A DNA stretch of 64,000 nt from JAJPXC01 sp964517875 (GCA_964517875.1 CAZFEU010000002.1:14829-78828), one strand, 5' to 3'. Shown: positions 36,425-44,750, counted from the first letter of the stretch. The notes: a model not told the origin generated them from the letters alone. Numbers and translations: made by a program.

Positions 36425-36637
36425 TCAACCAGCCATTATTACATATTCTTTCTTTCGGTTATGTATCTTAAGCCACTGGAGTTTTTCGCTATATAAAACC
36501 GGGGTATCCAAATTCAACTCGCGACCCATCTCAAAGAAATAGTAGGCTTTTAGAAACCACGAGTCTGGAAACCAATACGGAAAAAGCCTGGTAAGTTTAA
36601 GAAGTACCCTATATTTGAATATCTTTAATTTTGACAT
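36425..36637 (-). pseudogene. truncated TupA-like ATP-grasp gene remnant
   Basis: A 70-residue frame whose last 25 residues (SEKLQWLKIHNRKKEYVIM) align with the N-terminal part of the full-length TupA-like protein encoded about 2 kb downstream. The similarity ends at the VMVD-like position, where a TGA follows within a few bases; the next 160 bases to the flippase hold no continuation in any frame that I can see. It is a broken paralogue, perhaps left by a recombination event in the locus. Confidence 0.7.
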
Positions 36638-36649
36638 GGCATAGAAAAA

Positions 36650-37684
36650 TCAGGTTAGCCAATTATAGACATGTTTGGTCTTGTTCTTATAGACGGGATA
36701 GCAGATTAATAATGCTACGATTATTGTCAGTATGAACATACTGTTGGGATTTCCAATTAATTTTGATTGTATTCCTGATATTTCTTGGAATAGGATGAAG
36801 CCCCTTTGAATGGGCGCATGCAGCAAATAGATGCTGATAGAGAGATTACGCAAAAGCTTCGTATCGTGTTTAGGACTTGCGCTTGGCGTTTCGTAATATT
36901 TAGCGCTAAACAAAAACAGCGCAAACACAAAAAATGGTTGCATCAGATAATATTGCCCATCTTCCAAGCCATTGTACCCACTAATTATATAGAGCTCAGT
37001 AAAGAACAACCCTGCAGCAATTATCAGCATAAGATTGATATTCACATACCTAAATTTAGCGGTGACAACATCCCAATTCCTTGCCGCTAAAATACCCAGC
37101 CCTACATACAGAAATCCTGTAAATAAACCATTCTTAGGGGAAATGCAGTAGACCATGTAGCCATCAACAATTTCTTTTAGGACGCTTACATCTTCGATGA
37201 CAAAGTAATACCGTCCACAACATAGAGCAAACAGGTATAGGGGTATAGCTATGGGAATTATGTATTTCTCTTTATGATATCTTATGAATGGCACCAACAA
37301 GAAGCCAGCGACAATCAACGCCTGGATATACCACATTGCTCCAAGTGGATAAAAAACAATATGCTGTATCGTCTCAATCACTATTGTGGACACCGCAGTT
37401 CCGGCCAAAGCGAGTATCAGAATAACCTCTACTTGAGTTAGCGGCTCAAATACAAGCAACTTTGTAAATAGTCGTTTACAAAAATTTTTGTATATGCTAT
37501 TTGAGTATCCTCTGATATAATATTTCCTTGCAAAAAAGAAGCCTGAAGCAATAAAGAAGTACGGAACAGCAGAATAATAAACAACCGGATATAACCAATC
37601 CTGATACTGCCCCAAAAAACAAGAATGCAATGCAACAATGGCTAATGAAAATACAAATTTAAATATATCTACCAACCAAAACAT
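36650..37684 (-). CDS. membrane acyltransferase, acyltransferase-3 family
   Basis: A 344-residue multi-pass protein with the acyltransferase-3 layout: an early HSCFLGQYQDW segment, SAVPYFFIASGFFFA, and about ten hydrophobic helices. Members O-acylate (usually acetylate) sugars of capsules and O-antigens at the membrane. It is 12 bases upstream of the ATP-grasp remnant. Confidence 0.8.
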   Translation of the reverse strand: MFWLVDIFKFVFSLAIVALHSCFLGQYQDWLYPVVYYSAVPYFFIASGFFFARKYYIRGYSNSIYKNFCKRLFTKLLVFEPLTQVEVILILALAGTAVSTIVIETIQHIVFYPLGAMWYIQALIVAGFLLVPFIRYHKEKYIIPIAIPLYLFALCCGRYYFVIEDVSVLKEIVDGYMVYCISPKNGLFTGFLYVGLGILAARNWDVVTAKFRYVNINLMLIIAAGLFFTELYIISGYNGLEDGQYYLMQPFFVFALFLFSAKYYETPSASPKHDTKLLRNLSISIYLLHAPIQRGFILFQEISGIQSKLIGNPNSMFILTIIVALLICYPVYKNKTKHVYNWLT

Positions 37685-37754
37685 GCTTCCTTATCTACAA
37701 ATAATAACATGAACAATCTATTAACATGAAAAATCATACTTGACTATATGGTAC

Positions 37755-39680
37755 TTACTTGCTTGTCTCTGTCTTGTCAAACTTCTCGTACACCGAGTTT
37801 TTGCTCTTGAATTCGGGTACGGTTTGTTTCATGAGCTTCACCATGTCGGGGATTGAGACCGCCACCGCATAATCGGTCAATTCTGCTACTACGTTACATG
37901 CGTCGGCGTAGGGATACTCGCGTGCCTTTGCCACAAAGATACGCTCATGAGTTGTAGGAATGGTGTTCTCCTTAGTGGCGAGCACTTCTTCGTAGAGTTT
38001 CTCTCCGGGGCGTAGGCCGGTGAATTCAATCTTTATGTCGCGCCCTACTTCAAGGCCGGCCAGCTGTATCATGCGTTCGGCCAGGGTCACTATCTTGACT
38101 GATTGCCCCATGTCAAAGACGAATATCTGTGTTCCGGTGGCAAATGTGGCAGCTTCCATCACCAGTCGGCATGCCTCTGGGATGGTCATGAAAAAGCGGT
38201 TGATCTCGGGGTGGGTTACGGTGACGGGGCCGCCGTGTTCGATCTGCTCACGGAAGCGCGGTATAACCGAGCCGTTTGAGCCGAGCACATTGCCGAAACG
38301 TGTTGTCACGAATCTGGTATTGCCTTTCACTTCCCCTCGCTCTATGGCCATGCCCAACGACTGAACGTAGATCTCGGCCAATCGCTTGGTGCATCCCATG
38401 ATGTTGGTGGGGTTAACGGCCTTGTCGGTCGAAACCATCACCATCTTCTCTACATCGTATTCCACGCATTTGTCGGCCACCTGCCGCGATCCGGCCACGT
38501 TGACTCTCACCGCCTCACAGGGGTTATCCTCCATCAGGGGCACATGCTTGTAGGCCGCTGCATGAAATACGATCTGCGGCCTATACTCCCTGAACACGAA
38601 GTCAAGGCGCGGCAACGAACGCACATCGCCTATCACCGGCACAAAATCCAGATCGGGAAATCTATCCTCCAGCTCCAGCCTGATATTGTGAAGCGGAGTC
38701 TCTGCATTATCAAAGAGAATAAGCTTTTTGATGCCGAATGTAGCAAGCTGCCGGCATAATTCCGACCCGATTGATCCTGCCGCTCCGGTCACCATTACAA
38801 TCTTGCCCTGGAAATTGGCTACAATCTCGTCCATGGATATTTTTATCTCTGGCCGGCCCAGCAGGTCCTCTATCCTTACTTTGCGGATATAATTGTTCAA
38901 TAATTTACCCTCGGTCATTTCGTCAATGCCAGGCATTATGTAGGTCTTCAAGCCTAAATCCTGACAATACTTGATAAGCCGGTCTTTCTCCGTGCGTGCA
39001 TCAGCCACATAGGGGAATAAGATGCCGTCACAGGCCCCGTCGGCCGATAATTTGCTCACGTCATCAAGGTGCTCGAAATATGACACCTTCATGCCTGCCA
39101 GGTGATGGCCTACCTTGTTTTTCCCAAAAGTGACAAACCCCACCACCCTGTAGTGAGGGGAGTTACGCAACCGAGCCACCATCGAAGCCGCCTTGTCGCT
39201 AATGCCGTACACCAGCACTTTTCGAATCTGTTTATCCTCTTGCAGTGTCGTTTTTATCCGGTCAAACACCGCCACCATAAGCACCCGCGTTAATATCAGT
39301 GCGCCAATAGTCACAAAGAAATCGATGAACAGCATACCTGCAAGCAGTCCGCTCACATAGCCCAGCGAGGCAAATCTGAAACAAAGATACAATAACGCCT
39401 CTTTGCCAAACACGGCCACACAAAGCCGGCCAAGCTCACGCAAGGTGCTGTACCTTATTATTGCCCTATTGACTCTGCATATTCTAAATGAAATGATTGA
39501 CGCCAGCAATGCGAGCCCGAGCCACAGCAATATACCACTTGAGCTGAACTCATAGGTCGGCACCAGCACATTGACCAGCAGCAACACTGACATTGAAGCC
39601 GCCAATGAACACACCAGGTCGATACACATTACAGCCCTGGTATTCAAGAAGCGCTTATGATAATATTTCTTTAGATCCAT
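37755..39680 (-). CDS. CapD/FlaA1-like membrane UDP-sugar 4,6-dehydratase
   Basis: A 641-residue protein: four N-terminal membrane helices to about residue 140, a first Rossmann domain (VLVYGISDKAA) and a catalytic C-terminal domain with GAAGSIG at residues 299-305 and the VSTDKAVNPTNIMGCTKR motif. Such full-length enzymes (PglF, WbpM) convert UDP-GlcNAc to the 4-keto-6-deoxy sugar. With the PglE- and PglC-like proteins at the other end of the locus it suggests a bacillosamine-type first sugar. Confidence 0.9.
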   Translation of the reverse strand: MDLKKYYHKRFLNTRAVMCIDLVCSLAASMSVLLLVNVLVPTYEFSSSGILLWLGLALLASIISFRICRVNRAIIRYSTLRELGRLCVAVFGKEALLYLCFRFASLGYVSGLLAGMLFIDFFVTIGALILTRVLMVAVFDRIKTTLQEDKQIRKVLVYGISDKAASMVARLRNSPHYRVVGFVTFGKNKVGHHLAGMKVSYFEHLDDVSKLSADGACDGILFPYVADARTEKDRLIKYCQDLGLKTYIMPGIDEMTEGKLLNNYIRKVRIEDLLGRPEIKISMDEIVANFQGKIVMVTGAAGSIGSELCRQLATFGIKKLILFDNAETPLHNIRLELEDRFPDLDFVPVIGDVRSLPRLDFVFREYRPQIVFHAAAYKHVPLMEDNPCEAVRVNVAGSRQVADKCVEYDVEKMVMVSTDKAVNPTNIMGCTKRLAEIYVQSLGMAIERGEVKGNTRFVTTRFGNVLGSNGSVIPRFREQIEHGGPVTVTHPEINRFFMTIPEACRLVMEAATFATGTQIFVFDMGQSVKIVTLAERMIQLAGLEVGRDIKIEFTGLRPGEKLYEEVLATKENTIPTTHERIFVAKAREYPYADACNVVAELTDYAVAVSIPDMVKLMKQTVPEFKSKNSVYEKFDKTETSK

Positions 39681-39850
39681 AAGGGGAATTCACTTGTAGA
39701 TATCTGCGCAGTCCGAAGGCCGCCGAGTGACTTTGGAGATTATTGAGGATACTACTTATATAAACCGTGCCAGTTCGGGCACCAAGTAAATAAAAATATC
39801 GGATTGTATCAGTTGGATATCACTTCTGCTGGAATGGCGGGATGGGCTGT

Positions 39851-40390
39851 TCAGGGCACAATCTGCACATATTCCGGCTCCACCTCCACAGCGGCCGTTA
39901 TCAGCGTAGACAACTCAATGAGCAGTCGGCGCTTACGCAACCCCTTCACCGACAGCAGGCGCCCCTCGTACGAGTCGAGCGCACCGCCCACGATGCGTAC
40001 CTTTTTGCCGTACATCGACTTGGTCAATTCTGCCGGTTGGAAGTAGCTTGTTGATTGCGAGTGCCTCACGGCATACATGAAACGGTCCATCTCCTCCGTT
40101 CGCACGGTCATCGGCTCGTCAGCCGGCTTGCCATGCAAATAGCGATACTGCAACATGGGGTGTCGCTCCACAAAATTATCAAGCGTAGACTTCTCCTCAT
40201 GAACGAACAGCAAGTCCTGTATCACGGGCACATCTCGCCTCTGCCTGCGGCCTCCGATTGTCATTATCATCTGGGTCATGGGCGTGAATACCTCAAATCC
40301 AGCGTCGGCCAGCTCGTGAATCGAGAGCATATTGGCGTTTCTGCGCTTAAGGTCGCGCATTACAAACCATTGTTTCTCCGACGGTAACAT
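39851..40390 (-). CDS. UpxY-family transcription antiterminator (NusG-like)
   Basis: A 179-residue NusG paralogue: an N-terminal NGN domain (KQWFVMRDLKRRNANMLSI, then FTPMTQMIMTIGGRRQRRDVPV) and a C-terminal KOW-like region (GKKVRIVGGALDSYEGRLLSVKG). In Bacteroides, UpxY proteins are the first gene of each capsule locus and bind the nascent leader to prevent premature termination of that long operon. It is the first gene here too, and no UpxZ gene follows. Confidence 0.9.
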   Translation of the reverse strand: MLPSEKQWFVMRDLKRRNANMLSIHELADAGFEVFTPMTQMIMTIGGRRQRRDVPVIQDLLFVHEEKSTLDNFVERHPMLQYRYLHGKPADEPMTVRTEEMDRFMYAVRHSQSTSYFQPAELTKSMYGKKVRIVGGALDSYEGRLLSVKGLRKRRLLIELSTLITAAVEVEPEYVQIVP

Positions 40391-40603
40391 ATCCGGCTAA
40401 GTGACCTAAGTGCAATTCTCCAACTCCTGCTCAAGTTCAGTTATCACTGATTCTCAAGCAGTTGCAAATGTTTTCTGAAAAGAATGAGGATACGCTAATG
40501 ATTGGCTTACCTCGTTGACTCACACTATATTCTGTCACAAATATCGCAAGTATATTTGCTCAATTCTCCACCAACTTTTGGCAAGAACTATATATTGCAG
40601 ACG

Positions 40604-40611
40604 CAAAGTTA
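40604..40611 (-). promoter_or_regulatory. -7 box of the polysaccharide locus promoter
   Basis: TAACTTTG on the minus strand matches the consensus exactly, but no TTTG is present at 19-21 bases upstream. If used, the locus leader is about 210 bases. Confidence 0.5.
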
Positions 40612-40716
40612 CAAATAAATCCTGGATTATAGCCATTATGCGACATAAAAATGTTGGGAGCGCGGTTGTGAACGGAGTGAACGCCCTAAAATAGCGACAC
40701 AACGGGGAATAACGCA

Positions 40717-40724
40717 TACCTTTG
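40717..40724 (+). promoter_or_regulatory. -7 box ahead of the WG-repeat gene
   Basis: TACCTTTG fits TAnnTTTG exactly; there is no clear -33 element. The leader to the ATG would be about 95 bases. Confidence 0.4.
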
Positions 40725-40827
40725 CGGTGCACTACGCCGGCATCACTGACGCAATGGATGGACACAGTTAATGCCCGCATCACCTTTATAACTAATATAT
40801 ACCAACTATTACCCAAACTAACTGCAA

Positions 40828-41604
40828 ATGAAAAAGTTACTATCGGCAATATTAGTGTTGTGGTTCGCCACAATGCATTGCCTTGAAGCCAACGGTGAGA
40901 TAATCCCCGAAAATGGCCCCAAAAATGAGATTTTCAAACAAGACGACAAGTATGGCCTGCGTAGCGTCGACACCAAGAAGGTAACATTGCCGGCGATTTA
41001 CGACACAATAGAAACCGGCTATTTCGACTTTGACATCTTAAGCGACCGCGGACTCTATGAGCAATACTACAAAATCAGCAAAGATGGCAAAATCGGCATA
41101 TTCAGCGATGCTCTGAGCAAAGTGCTGCTCCCAGTGGGCCCCTACAAGAATTTTGGTCGACACGGCTATCGCAGCGAGGTGCCGTATGTAAAAGTATTTA
41201 CTGAATCGGGCGACGACTTCATCCTGTCGGACTGCGGTGTAAAAATCACTTTCGATGTCATAGAAACACTGGTAGAGGACGTGGCCTATACATTTGACCC
41301 CGATCACGCCGTCTTCACTCCAAAACTCTACAAAGGATTTATAATCAGGAAGGACGGAAAATACGGCTACATGAACAAAAATGGCAAGACGGTGATTTTG
41401 CCCAAGTATGACGAGTGGCTGAGTAGCGATAAAAGCTATGGCATACGACGCAACTACACCAAATTGGTGTTCAAAAACTACAACTCCGCTCACACTGGCT
41501 TCACCCTTTATGCCTATGCGCTCAACGGCACCCTGCTCGCATCAAAGTTCTTCAACAACGACCAGAAGCTGGCTGTGAGAAGATTCCTCGAAAGATACTT
41601 TTAA
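40828..41604 (+). CDS. WG-repeat-containing exported protein
   Basis: A 258-residue protein with a signal peptide (MKKLLSAILVLWFATMHC) followed by several WG/KWG-type beta repeats: KYGLRSVDTKKVTLPAIYD, KIGIFSDALSKVLLPVG and KYGYMNKNGKTVILPKYDEW. WG repeats form propeller-like surfaces of unknown specific function. The gene stands alone and is followed by a strong hairpin. A lipobox is not convincing. Confidence 0.72.
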   Translation: MKKLLSAILVLWFATMHCLEANGEIIPENGPKNEIFKQDDKYGLRSVDTKKVTLPAIYDTIETGYFDFDILSDRGLYEQYYKISKDGKIGIFSDALSKVLLPVGPYKNFGRHGYRSEVPYVKVFTESGDDFILSDCGVKITFDVIETLVEDVAYTFDPDHAVFTPKLYKGFIIRKDGKYGYMNKNGKTVILPKYDEWLSSDKSYGIRRNYTKLVFKNYNSAHTGFTLYAYALNGTLLASKFFNNDQKLAVRRFLERYF

Positions 41605-41629
41605 TCTCCAGAATAGTCGCCTACACTTT

Positions 41630-41674
41630 AACTGCATCCCAAAAGTTGGACACAAAAACTTTTGGGGTGCAGTT
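41630..41674 (+). terminator. long hairpin after the WG-repeat gene
   Basis: A 17-bp stem with a single G-T mismatch (AACTGCATCCCAAAAGT / ACTTTTGGGGTGCAGTT) and an 11-base loop, located 26 bases past the stop codon. There is no strong T-run after it, so it may instead act as a 3' stabiliser. Confidence 0.55.
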
Positions 41675-41883
41675 TCATTATGAAATACATGGCATCAGAC
41701 AACTACTGGCTCATCTATATAACCTCATTCCTGCGAGCGCAGCGAGCTGACTTGTTGTTATATAGAGAGTAGCCCACCGTGCAGAGATATGCTCCCCAAC
41801 CTCTCTGCAGCTCGTCTTACCATCCCGTTGTGATATGTAGATGATATTTTGATGCGGTTGCCCTGTTGAAGTATCCCTCTAAA

Positions 41884-41914
41884 TTGTGTACCTCGCCGAA
41901 AATGCGTAATTTTG
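41884..41914 (+). promoter_or_regulatory. promoter almost touching the VOC start codon
   Basis: TTG, 20 bases, then -7 TAATTTTG; the -7 box ends only 4 bases before the ATG. The predicted start of transcription therefore lies at or next to the start codon, implying a leaderless or nearly leaderless mRNA. Confidence 0.45.
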
Positions 41915-41918
41915 CACC

Positions 41919-42302
41919 ATGAGAGTAGACCATATAGCTTTATATGTTCTTGATTTGGAAAAAGCCAAAACCTTTTTCTGCAAATACTTCAACGGAACTC
42001 CAAATGAAATGTACCACAATTCCAAAACAGGATTGCGTACATACTTTATTTCTTTTCCTGATGGGGGATGCTTAGAAATAATGAATCGTCCTGAAGTGAA
42101 AACGCAAACTTTTGACCCATACCGACAAGGATACATCCACTTAGCTATAAGTGTCGGCTCAAAAGTTGCGGTTGATGTTTTAACTAATCAACTTAAATCA
42201 GACGGATATGAAGTAATTAGTGGCCCTCGAACTACAGGAGACGGATATTACGAAAGTTGTATCCGTGGTTTTGAAAACAACATTATAGAAATTACAATAT
42301 AG
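41919..42302 (+). CDS. VOC-family (glyoxalase/bleomycin-resistance fold) protein
   Basis: A 127-residue protein with the paired beta-alpha-beta-beta-beta layout of the vicinal oxygen chelate fold: MRVDHIALYVLDLEKAKTFF at the start, GCLEIM after the first half, then HLAISVGSKVAVDVLTNQL and a closing GFENNIIEITI. His5, Glu (GCLEIM), His and the final Glu are at the usual metal-ligand positions. Substrate unknown. Its start is supported by this family N-terminus. An attC-like palindrome directly follows its stop. Confidence 0.8.
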   Translation: MRVDHIALYVLDLEKAKTFFCKYFNGTPNEMYHNSKTGLRTYFISFPDGGCLEIMNRPEVKTQTFDPYRQGYIHLAISVGSKVAVDVLTNQLKSDGYEVISGPRTTGDGYYESCIRGFENNIIEITI

Positions 42303-42393
42303 CGTCTTTTCGCAAACGTCGTACCATCCATAACTTCGCTGTCATAGCCTTGGCGCTTTGCCTCGGCAAAGAATAATCAGCAAGTTATGGACG
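42302..42393. repeat. attC-like or terminator-type palindrome after the VOC gene
   Basis: Arms CCATAACTT-C-GCTG (from 42329) and CAGC-AAGTTATGG (to 42388) pair over 13 bp with one extra unpaired base in the left arm, enclosing a smaller CTTTGCC/GGCAAAG hairpin. Outer AGCGTC/GACGCT arms extend it. The single bulged base and the AAC/GTT core positions recall integron attC sites, but a T-run follows, so a terminator is equally possible. Confidence 0.35.
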
Positions 42394-42452
42394 CTCTTTT
42401 TCCAACAACCTCAACCTTCATCAATGAGCTACCGCATTAACATCTCTGAATT

Positions 42453-42849
42453 TTATCGTCCACAAAGGATTATTGACTTTAACTCTAAGAGAGTATCTTG
42501 CAAAGTGGGAATCTCAGCCTTGACAACATCAAAGATCACGTCGGAGTCAAGATTGAAATAACCATGAGCAATGTGGTCTCTCAGCCCCATGATTTCTTTC
42601 CACTGAGTGTTTGGAAATTTATCGTATAACAACCCTTGCGTTAGTCTATCGATTTTTTTTGACTCCTTCACCAATGCTTTCAATCAACATACATGAAGCT
42701 GCCATTTTTTGCATCCCCTCAGGAGATGTAAGATAATCATCAGAAGATGAAATCTTTTCATTCCATGAAGTAATCAAACCACAGGCCTCAATCATTTGGC
42801 TGATAATGTGGGTGATTAATTGGGCGTTATGCAAATATTGTGATTCCAT
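42453..42849 (-). pseudogene. hepT: HepT-like toxin gene, frame split at a run of eight A
   Basis: HepT toxins are all-helical RNases of HEPN type with an Rx4-6H motif. The downstream half contains RDHIAHGYF, that motif; the upstream half ends SIGEGVKKNR at a stop. Both halves are in different frames that meet at eight A on the minus strand (42653-42660). Removing one A gives a continuous protein joining GVKK to IDRLTQG. It overlaps the antitoxin gene by 23 bases. It is either an inactivated toxin, a phase-variable gene or one needing slippage. Confidence 0.75.
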
Positions 42850-43123
42850 CCTTGTCGATTTCACTCAGGAGAAATGGGTCGAGTGAGGCGCGTGAACGAA
42901 CTATGTCTACACTACGACCCAGTATATTTTGAAGATAGTGTTTGAGGGCAACCATCTTTAATGCTTTAGGCGGCATATCTACAAAAAGGTCAACATCACT
43001 TGACCCGCTATCGTCTCCGCGCGCAACCGAACCAAACACACACAAAGATTTAACTCCATACTCTGTACGGAGTTTGCCGGAAACCTTTGTCAGTGTATCA
43101 ATACAGTACTTGCGGAAGTCCAT
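42827..43123 (-). CDS. mntA: MntA-like minimal nucleotidyltransferase antitoxin
   Basis: A 98-residue protein with the MNT signature GSVARGDDSGSSDVDLFVDM, where Gly-Ser and the two Asp of DVD bind nucleotide and metal. MntA antitoxins neutralise HepT by AMPylating a Tyr near its active site. Located directly upstream of and overlapping the HepT gene in the usual order. Its start lies 5 bases after the stop of the DUF2795 gene, suggesting cotranscription. Confidence 0.85.
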   Translation of the reverse strand: MDFRKYCIDTLTKVSGKLRTEYGVKSLCVFGSVARGDDSGSSDVDLFVDMPPKALKMVALKHYLQNILGRSVDIVRSRASLDPFLLSEIDKDGITIFA

Positions 43124-43128
43124 TCAGA

Positions 43129-43350
43129 TTAGTATTCCTCTTCGTTAAAGAAGAAATCCTCTTTGGAGGGGTAGTCAGGCCAGATGTCTTCGATGCATTC
43201 GTATGTGTCGCCTTCGTCTTCCATCTCCTGGAGGTTTTCGATCACCTCAAGTGGTGCGCCCGAGCGCATTGCATAGTCGATGAGCTCGTCCTTGGTGGCA
43301 GGCCAGGGTGCGTCTTCAAGTTTAGATGCCAATTCAAGTGTCCAGTACAT
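43129..43350 (-). CDS. DUF2795-type small acidic protein
   Basis: A 73-residue acidic protein with the widespread Bacteroidetes pattern: WTLELASKLEDAPWPATKDEL, then YAMRSGAPLEVIENLQEM and an acidic C-terminus ending FFFNEEEY. DUF2795 has no established function. It is followed directly by the MntA/HepT pair. Family assigned from memory of the motif. Confidence 0.72.
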   Translation of the reverse strand: MYWTLELASKLEDAPWPATKDELIDYAMRSGAPLEVIENLQEMEDEGDTYECIEDIWPDYPSKEDFFFNEEEY

Positions 43351-43461
43351 GTTGTTTATGCTAAGTGTATGATTTATAATTTTATTTTACGACTCTGCCT
43401 GAGCCCCGAGGACTTAATGGCGTGCCGTAAGGGTTCGCGAAAATAGTGATTGTAGTTGATA

Positions 43462-44025
43462 TTAGCAATCTTTATTCCAGAATATTTCTTCTGCTTGTGC
43501 ATCGATGTTGGCCTGGCGACTGAGCACAAATAAGTAATCGCTCAATCGGTTGATGAACCGGAGTATCTGGGGGTCAACATATGTGGTGTCGCTGAGTGTG
43601 ACGATGCGGCGTTCGCAGCGGCGGCACATCGTGCGTGCTACGTGGCATAGCGCGGCCAGGCGGGTGCCTCCGGGGAGCACGAATTGGCGCAGCGGCGGAA
43701 GCTGGGCATCGATAGTGTCGATGTCGGCTTCGATGCGTGCTGTGTCGCTCGGTGTCAACCCATTGCATTTGGTGATTTCGCCATTGGGATTGTCGGTGGC
43801 AAGGTAAGCACCGATGTTAAAAAGCTTATTTTGCACCCACGTGACGGTGGTGCGCGCCTGGGCACTGAGGCTGGGAGCCGTGGCCACCATGGCCAGGTGT
43901 GCGTTGAGCTCGTCGACTGTTCCGTAGGCTTCGATGCGGGCGGCGTTTTTCTTTACCCGCGCGCCCCCTACGAGCGATGTTGTGCCGGTGTCGCCGGTAG
44001 CGGTGTATATCAGGCTCTTTTTCAT
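43462..44025 (-). CDS. cob(I)alamin adenosyltransferase, PduO-type
   Basis: A 187-residue ATR of the PduO class, which transfers the adenosyl group of ATP to cob(I)alamin to give adenosylcobalamin. The N-terminal ATP-binding motif TGDTGTTSLVGGARVKKN and the YGTVDELNAHL helix are present, and FVLPGG-C-RR-type residues lie near residues 115-140 (QFVLPGGTRLAALCHVARTMCRRCERR). It is the size usual for the family. Gap to the LOG gene upstream is about 20 bases. Confidence 0.92.
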   Translation of the reverse strand: MKKSLIYTATGDTGTTSLVGGARVKKNAARIEAYGTVDELNAHLAMVATAPSLSAQARTTVTWVQNKLFNIGAYLATDNPNGEITKCNGLTPSDTARIEADIDTIDAQLPPLRQFVLPGGTRLAALCHVARTMCRRCERRIVTLSDTTYVDPQILRFINRLSDYLFVLSRQANIDAQAEEIFWNKDC

Positions 44026-44045
44026 GTCATTCAGTATTATTTACC

Positions 44046-44624
44046 TTAAAACAGCGATTCGGAGTGGTTGGATTTGTGCTTGAGCGGGCGGAAGTGCTGA
44101 CCGATGATCTTACAGCATTCTTTCGCTGTGCTCGCCACGTGTATGCGCTGCATGGTGGTGGGGTCCATTAGCTGACGGTCGCACATCAGTTGCAGCTGTG
44201 CTAACGTGTGGTCGTATATACCGTCGGTGTTCAGCAGTATTATAGGCTTGTTCTTGTCGGCGGTGAATGTGAGGAAAGAAAATGTCGATATCATCTCGTC
44301 GAGTGTGCCGTATCCGCCCGGAAGCACCACGAATATATCGCTGAGCAGCTCCATTTTGGCTTTACGGTCGTTGAGGTCGAGAGCGAGCACATTCTCGTCG
44401 TTTATGGGATTGATGTATTTTTTGCGCATGATGGGCACTATCCCCACCACGCGTCCGCCGGCATCCTTGGCTGCGCGGGCCACTACCTTCATCATGCCAA
44501 GATCCAGACCACCGTACACCAACGTTGAGCCCAGCTGGGCCACATAGCTCCCGATGATAGCGGCATCGTCGCGGTAAGCCTCGGGGACGGTGTCTTTTGA
44601 TGAGCAATAAACAGCTGTTCGCAT
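44046..44624 (-). CDS. LOG-family protein (TIGR00730)
   Basis: A 192-residue Rossmann-like protein with the LOG motifs YGGLDLGMMKVVARAA and LPGGYGTLDEM (the PGGxGTxxE catalytic motif). LOG proteins release free cytokinin-type bases from nucleotide-5'-monophosphates; bacterial members act as phosphoribohydrolases or nucleotidases of unclear role. A minus-strand TATTTTTG -7 box lies about 35 bases upstream. Cotranscription with the adenosyltransferase gene is likely. Confidence 0.9.
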   Translation of the reverse strand: MRTAVYCSSKDTVPEAYRDDAAIIGSYVAQLGSTLVYGGLDLGMMKVVARAAKDAGGRVVGIVPIMRKKYINPINDENVLALDLNDRKAKMELLSDIFVVLPGGYGTLDEMISTFSFLTFTADKNKPIILLNTDGIYDHTLAQLQLMCDRQLMDPTTMQRIHVASTAKECCKIIGQHFRPLKHKSNHSESLF

Positions 44625-44750
44625 AGGTTAAAAAATAAGTGTGTTGGTTATGGATGCAAAAATACACATTTTCCGGAGCAGGTGCCTGGATTTGCTCTGA
44701 TTTTTTCGACGATGGAGATTTTGGAGGGATTTTTGTAACTTCGCGGTGTT

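Larger units (their letters stand above)
40391..40827. other. intergenic region between the UpxY and WG-repeat genes
   Basis: About 440 bases with no gene I can support. It holds a minus-strand -7 box TAACTTTG (40604-40611) facing UpxY and a plus-strand -7 box TACCTTTG (40717-40724) facing the WG-repeat gene. The UpxY leader would be about 210 bases, as expected for a leader where UpxY acts. The word CAATTCTCCA occurs twice about 150 bases apart within that leader. I found no flanking inverted repeats like those of invertible capsule promoters. Confidence 0.5.
41605..41918. other. intergenic region between the WG-repeat and VOC genes
   Basis: No gene seen. It contains the long terminator hairpin right after the WG-repeat gene, a second palindrome with 9-bp arms CTATATAAC / GTTATATAG around 41717-41769, and a promoter close to the VOC gene. 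Confidence 0.5.

Noticed and set aside
40391..40827. Invertible capsule promoter as in Bacteroides fragilis
   Set aside because: I looked for inverted repeats flanking the -7 box and found none.
41630..41674. Insertion sequence end (17-bp palindrome containing a TTGGACACAAAA loop)
   Set aside because: No transposase gene or second end is near; a terminator-type hairpin explains it.
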